From positions 1,054,001 to 1,118,000 of the forward strand of contig CP145416.1 of NCBI GenBank assembly GCA_036867785.1: a stretch of 64,000 nucleotides of DNA, written 5' to 3'. This DNA is from Plasmodiophora brassicae. Taxonomy: Eukaryota > Endomyxa: Phytomyxea > Phytomyxea > Plasmodiophorida. The notes beneath the pieces are model-generated. The model saw only the letters and a program-made list of their open reading frames with translations. It was not told the origin of the DNA and searched no databases. The position numbers and the translations under genes are program-made. Positions 52,663 through 62,457 of this stretch are shown in pieces (position 1 is the first letter of the stretch; each line of letters starts with the position of its first letter).

Positions 52663-53124
52663 CTACGTGGTGCGGTTAACCTGACAGATCACTGGGAACT
52701 TGTGGCTGTGGAAGATATCGGCGAGTATAACGTAGCCGTCATGGCCTGGCCACTTCGGATACATTAACAGGTGTTCGTCAAAGAAGGTGTCGCCGTTCCA
52801 GCTTGCGATCCAGGAACCGTTCACCGGAGGGTGGCAGGAGACGATCAGGGCGCTGAGCTCGGCGAAGTTGTTATAGTTGGCACCGGCGACGACAGCTCCA
52901 GCGTTGACACACTCGTTGACAGCCTTGTGATACGGCTCGACCTTGGCGATACCACTTGCGTTGGTTGGGATCACGTACATACCATGCGAGCAGTTTGGTG
53001 TGGTTACGATCGCGTTCACTTTGACTTGGTGCAACGTGTCCACCGCCCGGTCCGCGATACCGACGTCGACCACGCAGGCTACCAGGAAGCCCACCATCGC
53101 AACGAACACGACCGAGTTCTCCAT
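52663..53124 (-). CDS. Small secreted protein, copy B of a paralogous pair
   Basis: 153 residues, no intron. Signal peptide at 1-22 (SVVFVAMVGFLVACVVDVG). It shares long blocks with copy A: VTTPNCSHGMYVIP, AGAVVAGANYNNFAELSALI, CHPPVNGSWIASWNGDT and MYPKWPGHDGYVILADIF, ending FPVICQVN. It lacks about 14 residues after the signal peptide that copy A has. It keeps the Cys residues and adds a sequon (NAS). Same orientation as copy A, 1.05 kb apart: a tandem duplication. Confidence 0.75.
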   Translation of the reverse strand: MENSVVFVAMVGFLVACVVDVGIADRAVDTLHQVKVNAIVTTPNCSHGMYVIPTNASGIAKVEPYHKAVNECVNAGAVVAGANYNNFAELSALIVSCHPPVNGSWIASWNGDTFFDEHLLMYPKWPGHDGYVILADIFHSHKFPVICQVNRTT

Positions 53125-53982
53125 GTTAACTCAAGCAATGCAGTTGCAGAATGACGCCCTGGTGGTAAGTTCTACACAGTGAAATTGGGCTCTGGGAGGG
53201 GAAATTTGGGGAGTTTCGCCGTGCATGTAACACCAACATCACGCGTGATTCCTGGGCAATTGCGCGACTGGTTACGAAGTCGACGCGTCCGCTGCCCGAG
53301 CTGGCTCTGAAATTCTCCCGATATACCTGGGTCCGGTATGATCATACAAAGTTCGATTCATCGATCGTCTGAACGGACGGTGAAGGGGAGAAAGCAAATG
53401 TCGACGTAGCTATGCGGACGCACCGGTTACCGAGGAAGTCTGCACATGGGAGCTGATATGGTCGTATTTCATCGGAGAATCCGGCGGAAATGACCATTGC
53501 GTCATTGCCTCCTAGCTTGACAGCACTGGAAAAATCTTCGGCCGGGCTATGTCGTCGTGCACGTCGCTCACGCTGGAGAGGTGACGACGGTCATGTTGAC
53601 AGCTTCGCACGGCGGTGTGGCTACACGCACCCCAAACCAGCTTCACATACGCCCTCTCGTTGCCGTCGACAACGCAGGCCAGAGGCATCTTTTCGCGCCC
53701 GCCCTTCCCCGTCCAGCCCATTTCCAAATGACGCCTGGTGGGGTTTCTGCAACAATTGTTCCGTTGGTGTGAAGATCGAGAAATGTGGCTGTCAGGTGGA
53801 GGATCGCACAGCAATTCCAGCGGCGAATGTTGATTGGCATACAGCGCATAGTTGATTAACCGGTGGTATCCAGCCATGGTGATGTGTGTGCCGGTGCGGC
53901 TGCAAAGTGTAGAGTGGGGCCATTGACCCGTCGCAGTCCGCAGACCTCAGTTCGTGCGTGTCGCTGACGCGTACAGGTCGCG
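53125..53982. other. Stretch with no firm gene
   Basis: Contains upstream sequence of copy B and of YJU2B. A 121-codon minus ORF (53512-53877) and an overlapping plus ORF have no motif. Nothing else supported. Confidence 0.3.
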
Positions 53983-55148
53983 ATGGCGGAGCGGAAGGTC
54001 GGTGATGAGACGGGAGAGAAACGGGTGATGGTTTTGACGATACGCGCAGGCTGTAAACAAATGGTACCCGCCAGACTGGGACCCGTCCAAGGGTATATCG
54101 TTGCGCGTGTCGCGTCTCGTTCGTCCCTGCCTAATCCGTGCTCGTGTGCTGTGATGAGGCTCCATCAATCAGTATCGGGGACAGCATCCGCTAAGGGATC
54201 GGGCTCGGAAGCTCGACCAGGGCATTCTCGTTATCCGCTTCGAAATGCCATTCAATATCTGGTGCGGCCAGTGTGAACGCATGATCGCCAAGGGCGTCCG
54301 TTTCAATGCTGAAAAGAAATGTAATAACTGCTGCATCGCCGTCACATGACATATTCCTAATTTCAAGTTCTCTGGCAGGTGTGGGCAAATATTTTACAAC
54401 AAAGATCTGGGAATTCACGATGAAATGCCCATCGTGCTCGAACGTCATCACGGTGCAGACGGATCCTAAGAACACGGAATATGTCGTTGTCGGTGGCGGC
54501 CGGCGCAAGGTCGAAGATTTCGATGTGGACGATGCGGAGGTCATTGAGTTCATGGACGACGAGACGCGCGCGAAGATCAACGCAGATCCAATGTTTGCCT
54601 TGGATGTTCGTGGGTCGCACAAGCTCAAAGCGGATCTCGACGCCGAACGCATTAGGGAACTGATTGACCTGCAATCTCAATTTGAAGATGACTACGCGAC
54701 GTCTCGAAAACTTCGATCCGATTTTCGAACCGCGAAGCGCGTTCGACTTGAGGAAGCCAAGGAGGCCCATCGCGACAATCTTCCATACCCGTTGCTACCA
54801 GCGTCTAAGACCGACGAGCTGGAAAGCACTCGCGTATGGTTTGGCAATGAGAAGCCGTCGCCGAACCATCACCTGGAACGACTGTCGAAGAGGCATGCCA
54901 CCATTTTGCCTGTCGCATCGTCAACGTCTGGCTCCCGAAAAGTTCATAGCCGATCTGCTGCTATCGAATTAGCAGCGCGACGAGGCATCAACATCTCGAG
55001 CTTCCGGAAGCACTCCCCGTCGTTATCAACATCCCATCCTCCGTCGTCGACTATCCGTGTGACCAGAAAGCAAAGATCAAAATCGCCATCCAACGGATCC
55101 GCCTCCCTTCTCGGGTCCCAATACGATGACGACGACGACGACGACTGA
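53983..55148 (+). CDS. YJU2B: YJU2/CCDC130 (CWC16)-family splicing factor
   Basis: Exons 53983-53997, 54050-54092, 54159-54320 and 54379-55148 give 329 residues; the first exon is only five codons. The N-terminus gives [20 protein letters not shown], then [20 protein letters not shown] and [18 protein letters not shown] four-Cys zinc site (CGQC..CPSC) is followed by the [11 protein letters not shown] segment and a helical region, then a Ser/Arg-rich part and a poly-Asp end. The YYPPD-type start and RFEMP block separate CCDC130/YJU2B from YJU2. A spliceosome-associated protein acting around branching. Confidence 0.93.
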
Positions 55149-55255
55149 TTGGCATTGTGTCTTAATGTTATTTATTGCATGTTTCATTGAGATCGGGCAA
55201 CATGCGCTCAACATGTAATGACGGCATTAGCGATTCAACCAATATCTTATGTGCT

Positions 55256-56669
55256 TTACCATTTCGTAAGAAGGGCGTCTGGCTTGGGTACTGCTCGGAA
55301 GGATGTATGTGCAAAGTCGCGCGCTGCTGTGGATCCTGGGCCATCCCCTACCCATTCTTCGTACCAGCGCTGTGCACCGAGGCTCGGATCGCGAATTTCA
55401 ACGCCATTTCGGTACGACGCACGAACAGCATCGAGGGTGACACCTCGAATTTGTCCACCGCCGTTAAGGCACCCGGATGGGCACGCCATCACTTCAACGT
55501 AGTGATACGGGCAAGATCCGGAGCGAATCTTTCGAACAAGGTTCTGGATGTTCCTGAACCCGTATGCTCTTGCGAATCGCAGAACGGGTCGTCCGTCAAC
55601 AACCAGGCTAGTCTCCTGGAAGTCGGCATTGCGACCGACTTGCTTAAATTGCAGAGGCGACCCGTCCAGTTCAACATTGAACAACTCACGAGCCGCATGC
55701 TTGAACACGTTGTCAAGATATCCTCCAGATGACCCACTGTCTTCTGCAGCCGTTATTACAGGCGACGCGTCATCGTCCTCGGGCACGACCTTGCCGAGGT
55801 CTTCGACTCTTTCTTCAATGAGGCCGGCAACCTCCAGCGTTGTCAGGACTAGGTCGACATCGCTTTGGAACTCGCTTCTTGACGCTTCCAGCTTCTTGTC
55901 GGCACAAGGCATTACGGTGACGTGATACACATTCGTGTCAGGATCGGACTGGAATCGCTTCACGAAAGCTCCCATGATCTGTTGTGGACTACGCACGGTA
56001 CTCATGTAAGGAAGAATGAGCTCCTGCGTCTTCTCCGCATAGCAGACCCATCCAGGGCACTCCGATGTCAGCACAGGCAGGTTACCAGTTGGACTGCCGG
56101 AGGCTTTGGCTGCTTGGAACCGCTTGACGAACTCGTGGCGAGCCTCAGTGAGGGCGAGGTCCGCTGCGAACGATGAGTCAAAGACGGAAGCAGCGCCAAG
56201 CTCGCGCTTGAAGAAAGTGCTTAGGCGTTTGGCGGCCGAAGGAGTCGACAAGCCGAACCGCGCAGCAAGCGAGGCGCGAGAGTGCGGTGAGATGGAAACA
56301 ATGAGCGTCTTCGAGCCGGCGTTAACGACACGAAGGAGTTCAGCGACGGATTGGGCCTCGACCAGGACTGTCTCAGCTGAAGTGATACAGCCGCTACATG
56401 CCAGACAATCGTTAAGCGTTATCTTGGCCGTCGACTGACGAGGCACGATCTGGCCGAAGCGATTCTCGACAGCAATCTGGACGGCTGGTCCATCCGTTTC
56501 GAACTGAACCACGACGTTGAGTCAAATTGCTATCATTGAACACAACGCGCACGTTTACCTTCAACCCAGACTGACTGTCCTGAGGCTTGATGGGCAGAAC
56601 GCATTCCACCGCTGGTGAAATGAAATCGTCAACGTCAGCGATACGGAGCGTGGCGCTGAAATCCGCCAT
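55256..56669 (-). CDS. NAR1: NAR1/CIAO3, cytosolic Fe-S assembly factor
   Basis: Exons (minus) 56559-56669 and 55256-56503 (55-nt intron) give 452 residues. Resembles iron-only hydrogenase. The N-terminal cluster has Cys in DCLACSGCITSAE, with the first Cys upstream in AVECVLPIK. C-terminal cluster ligands are in SECPGWVCYAEK, VMPCADKKLEA and the ACPSGCLNGGGQIR motif. ISPHSRASLAARF is conserved. It ends in Trp (LLTKW), as many CIA-targeted proteins do. NAR1 hands clusters to the late CIA targeting complex. Complete length. Convergent with YJU2B. Confidence 0.93.
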
Positions 56670-57331
56670 CTGCGAAAGTCCGTGACAGTGACCACTGGTA
56701 CGTAGGATGCCGCTCTGACTTAAATGCGCCGAAAGTTTCCAGCCACGTGCGCTCGGCTTTGCGTACGAAGGTTTAGCATAGGTAAACATAAGTATGCATT
56801 AGCGGCATATTCGACATGCGGTCGTGAATCCATTCAGGATCGGAAGAGGGAATCCAGGATTGCGCTCGCAGTTCGCGGGCTCCTCTTGTGCAGGCGGTTT
56901 TGCTGAGGGACCGGTACCGTGTACTCCTTGTACATGTCGAACAGGGTGACGGTAATACCAGCTAGCAATGGCCTACAGTCAAACGTTACATTAATACAAA
57001 TAACCGACAATTGTCGTATTACCCAGCAACGATTCCCTCTGGCCCAAACACGTACACGCCCATGACAACGCTTAGCCCGACAAAGTAGCTGTTGCCAGGT
57101 ATATACGACCGTATGATAGTGTCAACATAGATATCAGCAAACAGATGGGATACGACAATGATCAAACTGCGGACGTGATACGAGTTGAAGGCCACCCCTA
57201 TGGAGGCTGGAACCCAAATGATCTGGCGGGGCATCGTCAAAGCACGAACAGCGCACGAAATATTAAGATCACTCTACCCAAGTGCCCATGACCGGCATGA
57301 TTGACAGGATGCCGGTCAAGCAGGAGAGAAT

Positions 57332-57511
57332 TGATTCAAGCAGTTCGAAGCGCTTAGGAAAGTGAAAGTCCCCAGTGTATCTAACGTGGGGGAAGCCGAC
57401 GTCCCCATGACGTCGCACACACAGTGGCACGGTCGCCACTGTGCACCAGTTGCGTCACGTCGTCGTGACTCATGGGTCGGCCACTGTCGCTAGCCTTCCC
57501 ATTATGAATCA
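57332..57511 (-). repeat. 3' LTR of the copia element
   Basis: 180 bp, direct copy of 62278-62457. Ends in the short inverted repeat TGATTCA/TGAATCA. Confidence 0.95.
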
Positions 57512-57517
57512 GCCGCC

Positions 57518-60500
57518 CTAAGGCGCCAGCGACAGGTCCACCCGACCCATCCCGGCCGCCCTCTTCATGACCTCCACAGGTTCACGAGTGGTCGGCTTGG
57601 TGAGCGCGTCCGCCGGATTGTTCTTTGACGCCACGCGCTCGAACCGGAGCAGTCCCTCCTGGACGCACTCTCGCACATAGTGCCATTTCACCCGAATGTG
57701 CTTGTTCCGGTCCGTGACCCCGAGCGTCTTCACCATCTGCTCGGCAGCCGTGTTGTCCTCCAGCACAATCGACGGGTCCGTCAGAGTGAACCCGATGTCG
57801 GTGAGGAGCATCCGGACCCACACTACTTCACGCGCCAGCTCGCTGGCCGCCACGTACTCCGCGTGCGCTGAGGAGGTCGCCACCAGGCTTTGCTGCTTCG
57901 ATCGCCAGCTCACAGCTGCGTCCATCAGCGTGACGATGAATCCCGTGACCGACTTGGATGTGTCCGGGTCCATCGCAAAGTCCGAGTCGACCGCCGCCCG
58001 GGGCTCCGACTCCTTCACGTTGTCTTTGTTCAGTGCCATCGGGTCGAATTCAGTCGCCGGTGTCTTGCTCTTCGCGTAGATGATGCCGACATCCGTGTTG
58101 TTCTGGACATATCGCAGCACGTGGAGCATCGCCTCGAAATGCTCCCGACCCGGGTTGTTCAGGTGACGCGACAGCTGCGACACCGCGTGCGTGATTGTCG
58201 GCATCGTGCCGATCGACAGATGCGCCAGGCAACCAACGCCCTCGCGGTACCGCTCATGCTGGTGCGGAACACCGTCGGTTCGCCGGGGCATAATCTGCCC
58301 GACAGGCAGAGCCGTGGCCGGCGCGCGCAAGCGGCGCCCGGCGGCTGCCTCGTCGATGTCGGTCTGGAACCGCGCGACCACCTCCTTGGCGTACTGCTGT
58401 TGGTCGATCGTGATGCGCGTTGCCTCCTGCTTGATGCGCATCCCCAGGATCCATCTCGCGATGCCGAGGTCCTTCATCTTGAACTTCTTGCCCAACGCTG
58501 CCTTGACGTACTCGATGACGTCGGGATCCGTGCCAAACATCATAAAGTCGTCCACGAACACCCCGAGGATCGTGATCTGTCTGCGGCCGTCCTTCGTCGT
58601 GAACATAACGAACAGGCACGGGTCGCCGGTCACCCTTGTGAAGCCGATTTCGAACAGAACTGATACGAGCTTATCGTACCAGAGCTTCGGCGCCTCGACC
58701 AGGCCGTACAGCGCCTTCAGGAGCTTCATCACCTTGCCGCGTCCTCCGACCACGAAGTTCTTCGGCTGTTCACAGTAGATCGGGTACGGCAGGTCTCCAT
58801 TCAGGAACGCCGTCTTAACGTCCAGCTGGTGGATGACCACGCCCAGCATGGCCGCCAGCGCCACCATGATGCGCAACGTCGCATACCGGAGCGTCGGCGA
58901 GTACGTCTCCTTCTGGCCCTTGAACTTGTCGCAGCATCCCTTGACGCAGAAGCGGGCCTTGTGGCGCGTGATCTCCCCGTCCTCGTCGCGCTTCGTCGTG
59001 TGCACGAACATTGTTGGCAGCACTTGAGCGTCGGTCGGGCGGTCCACGATCTCATACGTGCCCGCTTCCTTCAGCGACTGCATCTCCTCGACCTGCGCCG
59101 CCAGGTACTTGTCCCGGTCAGGCCCGTTCTCGGCCTCGTACTCAGTGAGGAACGCGTTGCCAGCGTCCTCCTCCTCCAGGTAGCTGTCCTCGTTCTCGAG
59201 CGCCTCGTCCTGGTTGACCTGGTCCTCGTTGTCCGGGTCGTCGTTGGCCTCGTTGTCGTGGTCGACAGCATCTGCTGCTGCCGCCTGGTCGACGTTGTCG
59301 GCAGCCCCTGCTGCCGCCCTGGCGCTGGCCGCCCTCTGGCGCCGCGCTTCGCCGTCGTAGTCCACGTCGGCAAACCGAGCGGGCGCTCCTCTGATGCGCG
59401 TCGACCGCCTCGGTTCAGGGACGCCTTGAGCAGCAGGTCCTCGATCCCCGCCGCCCTGAGCTGCTTGCTCATCGCGTCCGTCATGCCGGTCTTCACCGGC
59501 ACCTGCGAGTTCCCTGGCACGGTCGTCCCCGCCGCCGCCTCGCTGAATGGCGCGGCCATCCTGGCCGCCGCCCTGTTGTTGACCGACGCGACCTTCTCGA
59601 TCGCCGTCGTCTTGTCGTGCGACGCGATCGTCCCGACCGCCGTCGTCTTCTTGCCCATGACGATCGTCTTGACCGCCATCGCCGCCTCCTTGCAGCTGGG
59701 CTTGCGCCGTCTCTTGGCGCTTGCGGGTCTCCTCTCCGCGGGAGCCGCTGTCATCCTTGAACGGGAATTCGTTGGGGAAGAAGACCACGTCCGAAGACTC
59801 GATCATCTTGCGGCTGTGCCACAGCAGCAGCCGGTACGCCTTCTTGTCGATGCACACCCCCATGTGGACCGCGCGCTCGGCCCTGGCGTCCAGCTTGCAC
59901 TTCTTTTGCCGCCGGATCCTGACCCACGCCTCGCAACCGAATGGCATCGCCCTCGACAGGTCTGCTTGTTCCCCCGTCAGTTCCTCGATTGGCGTCGTCC
60001 GGTGGCCGTGTCGTTGGAGCGGCACGCGGTTGGCTACCCACGTCTGATGCCGCCCGTTCTCGGTCCAGTACTTGCGCGGGACGCCTGACTGGACACGAGC
60101 TGCGCGCATCATCTTGACAATCTTGCCACCGAACGTCTCCGCGAGACCGTTCTGGTGCGGGCGGTCCGTGTCGCTGAACTCCTGTGCGATTCCCCGCTCG
60201 CGCAGCAGCTTCGCCAGGCGCGTCGAGGTGAACTCGCCGCCCTGGTCGGCGCGGAACGTGTCGACGCGTGTGCCGCCCATGACCTCGAGCCGGGTCAGCA
60301 CGTCCATGACGACTTGCTCCTGGTCACCCTTATTTGCCAGGTTGACCGTGGCACCGACACCAGTCGCGTGGTCAACGTAGCACGCCATGTACGTCTTTCC
60401 GTCATGCGACCTGGTGTCGAACGTCTGCAGGTCCGCCCCGACGATCTGCAGCTTCGAGAGCACCGTCCGTGTCCGTCTCCGCGGGATCGCCGTTCGGTTG

Positions 60501-60790
60501 AGGTTGGCCTCGATGCACACCTTGCACCTGGGCACCTCGTCGCTCGCCAGGTCGGCCTCGTCGATGTTGAGACCGGTGATTGCCCCGTTCTTGACTGCCT
60601 TTCTGATCGTGATCGTGGACAGGTGGCCGCACCTCGCGTGCGCCTCCGCCAATGATATCGTTCTGTCGCGCTTTACGTCCGCGGGCTTGCGCGTTTCCTT
60701 CTTCTCGGCCGGCTCCTCCTTGCTCGGGCTCTTGTTTTCTGGCTGGTTTGGATGATCGTGATCGGGGGCGGCCAGCGCCACCCCCGCTAC
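57518..60790 (-). CDS. Copia integrase-RT-RNase H
   Basis: About 1087 codons. HHCC zinc module (HARCGHLSTITIRK ... CKVC), integrase core Asp, Asp and Glu (VGADLQTFDTRS; DTFRADQGGEF; PHQNGLAETFGGK), a long Asp/Arg/Gln-rich linker (about residues 350-560), RT with LKALYGLVEAPKLWYDKL and active site FVDDFMMFG, then RNase H (AVDSDFAMDPDTSKSVTGFI, SSAHAEYVAASELAREV). No ATG lies at the frame start (first candidate GTG), so it is probably made by -1 frameshifting from gag. Confidence 0.93.
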   Translation of the reverse strand, partial: VAGVALAAPDHDHPNQPENKSPSKEEPAEKKETRKPADVKRDRTISLAEAHARCGHLSTITIRKAVKNGAITGLNIDEADLASDEVPRCKVCIEANLNRTAIPRRRTRTVLSKLQIVGADLQTFDTRSHDGKTYMACYVDHATGVGATVNLANKGDQEQVVMDVLTRLEVMGGTRVDTFRADQGGEFTSTRLAKLLRERGIAQEFSDTDRPHQNGLAETFGGKIVKMMRAARVQSGVPRKYWTENGRHQTWVANRVPLQRHGHRTTPIEELTGEQADLSRAMPFGCEAWVRIRRQKKCKLDARAERAVHMGVCIDKKAYRLLLWHSRKMIESSDVVFFPNEFPFKDDSGSRGEETRKRQETAQAQLQGGGDGGQDDRHGQEDDGGRDDRVARQDDGDREGRVGQQQGGGQDGRAIQRGGGGDDRARELAGAGEDRHDGRDEQAAQGGGDRGPAAQGVPEPRRSTRIRGAPARFADVDYDGEARRQRAASARAAAGAADNVDQAAAADAVDHDNEANDDPDNEDQVNQDEALENEDSYLEEEDAGNAFLTEYEAENGPDRDKYLAAQVEEMQSLKEAGTYEIVDRPTDAQVLPTMFVHTTKRDEDGEITRHKARFCVKGCCDKFKGQKETYSPTLRYATLRIMVALAAMLGVVIHQLDVKTAFLNGDLPYPIYCEQPKNFVVGGRGKVMKLLKALYGLVEAPKLWYDKLVSVLFEIGFTRVTGDPCLFVMFTTKDGRRQITILGVFVDDFMMFGTDPDVIEYVKAALGKKFKMKDLGIARWILGMRIKQEATRITIDQQQYAKEVVARFQTDIDEAAAGRRLRAPATALPVGQIMPRRTDGVPHQHERYREGVGCLAHLSIGTMPTITHAVSQLSRHLNNPGREHFEAMLHVLRYVQNNTDVGIIYAKSKTPATEFDPMALNKDNVKESEPRAAVDSDFAMDPDTSKSVTGFIVTLMDAAVSWRSKQQSLVATSSAHAEYVAASELAREVVWVRMLLTDIGFTLTDPSIVLEDNTAAEQMVKTLGVTDRNKHIRVKWHYVRECVQEGLLRFERVASKNNPADALTKPTTREPVEVMKRAAGMGRVDLSLAP

Positions 60791-62256
60791 TCGAAATCCT
60801 GGACCTTGTGCAGATCCAGGTAGTACAGGCCCTTGCGGACCGTACTGGTCACGATCGTCCTTCCGGCCCCGTCCAGGAGCCGGGCTGAGCGCGTCTGCTC
60901 ATGGTGCTCCGCGCCCGTCTTGCCGTCCTTGCCGAGCTGCAGGAGTGCCGAACGCACCGCGAAGATGTTCGCGGATGCATCTGGCGCGTACGCGACGTTT
61001 GTCAGCGTGATCGACTTGCCGTTAGCCAGCTTGAGGCGGACGTTGCCCCTGGCATGGACCTTGATTCGCTGCGGGCCGATGCCGCCGATCGTCGGCCGGT
61101 CCTTGTCGGCGATGAAGTCCAGCTCCTCGAAGTGCGCCTTGTGGGTGGACACGTGGCCGCACGTCGCCGCGTTGTCGACGATGAAGTCGCGGATGCCCTT
61201 CCGCGGCGCGTCCTCGACGCCCGCCAGGCTCGTCAGGAGCGCGATCGACGCCGAACCGCCTTCCTCTTTGCCCCCCTTCCGCTTGCCGTTCCTGGCCTTG
61301 CCGCGCTCGGCGTTGCCGGTCTTCTTGCGGCTACGGCAGTCGGCCGCCCTGTGTCCAGCCTTTCCACAGTTGAAGCACTTGCCGGAGAACCCCGTCGTCG
61401 TCATGGCCGCCGAGGAGCCGCTGTCGTCGTCGCCGCGCTCTATCGCTCCCCGCTTGTACTGAGCGAGCACTTCTGCGCGGACCTTGCTTTGCGTCAGCTC
61501 TCCGATGGGACCGCGCAGCATCGCGTTGACTAAGTCCTTGTACTCGGTGTATGGCAGCGAGATAAGGACCTTCGTCGCCATGTCCGACTCAGTCTTCGTC
61601 CGATTCGGATCCGCCCGGGCCAGGTTGATGCCCAGGTCGCGCATCGCCGTCAGGTGCGCCTTGGTCTCCGTGAGGTCGGCGCCCGCCTTAAGCTTTGTTG
61701 TTGACAGAAGAATGTCGAACATCGCCAGGTCCGTGCCCGTTTGGCCGGAATACTCCGTCTGGATGGCGCTCCACGCCAGGTCCGGACGGTCGTCGGGTAT
61801 GTCGAGTATCAAGGGAAGTTCGTCTTCATGCACGTTCTTCTTGATAGCGTACATTGCGTGGAGCCTCTCTTGCTCCGACGCCGGCTCTTCGTTGTGCCCG
61901 CGCGTCGCGGGCTCCACGGCCTTTTGCAGGCCCGACTTCTTGAGCATCGTCGTCATCGACGACGCCCAGACCAGGTAATTGTCCTTGCCCTTCAGCTGGA
62001 CGGAGATCTTGATGCCGGACTCCTTCAGGCCCGTCAGCCTTTCCTTCTGCGCAGCTTCCAGCCGCGCCAGACGATCCTTGAGCGCCGCGTTCTCGCGCTG
62101 GCCGGTCCCGCTCCCGGCCGCCGCTGCTTGCAGACGTTCAACCTCCGCCTCCAGCCGATCCTGCTGCCGCTGGGCCTCGGACAGCGCAGCGCTTATCTGG
62201 GCGATCACGGCCTCTGCTTGGGCCAGGTCGGCTGGGATGCTTGGGATCGTCGCCAT
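60787..62256 (-). CDS. Copia gag-protease, 489 aa
   Basis: A coiled coil at residues 10-75, then a Gag core (KDNYLVWASSMTTMLKKSGL, UBN2-like). CCHC knuckle CFNCGKAGHRAADC near 300. The protease begins DFIVDNAATCGHVSTHK, with DNAAT in place of the usual DSGAT; the Asp is kept. It ends at a TAG 60787-60789, right where the pol frame takes over one base back. Confidence 0.92.
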   Translation of the reverse strand: MATIPSIPADLAQAEAVIAQISAALSEAQRQQDRLEAEVERLQAAAAGSGTGQRENAALKDRLARLEAAQKERLTGLKESGIKISVQLKGKDNYLVWASSMTTMLKKSGLQKAVEPATRGHNEEPASEQERLHAMYAIKKNVHEDELPLILDIPDDRPDLAWSAIQTEYSGQTGTDLAMFDILLSTTKLKAGADLTETKAHLTAMRDLGINLARADPNRTKTESDMATKVLISLPYTEYKDLVNAMLRGPIGELTQSKVRAEVLAQYKRGAIERGDDDSGSSAAMTTTGFSGKCFNCGKAGHRAADCRSRKKTGNAERGKARNGKRKGGKEEGGSASIALLTSLAGVEDAPRKGIRDFIVDNAATCGHVSTHKAHFEELDFIADKDRPTIGGIGPQRIKVHARGNVRLKLANGKSITLTNVAYAPDASANIFAVRSALLQLGKDGKTGAEHHEQTRSARLLDGAGRTIVTSTVRKGLYYLDLHKVQDFE

Positions 62257-62277
62257 CAGAGAGTGGGACTCTTAATC

Positions 62278-62457
62278 TGATTCAAGCAGTTCGAAGCGCT
62301 TAGGAAAGTGAAAGTCCCCAGTGTATCTAACGTGGGGGAAGCCGACGTCCCCATGACGTCGCACACACAGTGGCACGGTCGCCACTGTGCACCAGTTGCG
62401 TCACGTCGTCGTGACTCATGGGTCGGCCACTGTCGCTAGCCTTCCCATTATGAATCA
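62278..62457 (-). repeat. 5' LTR of the copia element
   Basis: 180 bp, no difference from 57332-57511 seen on reading. Minus-strand transcription should begin here. Confidence 0.95.

Larger units (their letters stand above)
57332..62457 (-). mobile_element. Complete Ty1/copia retrotransposon
   Basis: LTRs of 180 bp at 57332-57511 and 62278-62457 look identical, start TGATTCAAGC and end TATGAATCA, and are flanked by AGAAT (57327-57331, 62458-62462). Two long minus ORFs cover gag-protease and integrase-RT-RNase H in copia order. Full length, open frames and matching LTRs point to a very recent insertion. Confidence 0.96.

Noticed and set aside
58829-60088. 419-codon plus ORF
   Set aside because: Antisense to copia pol; no motif.
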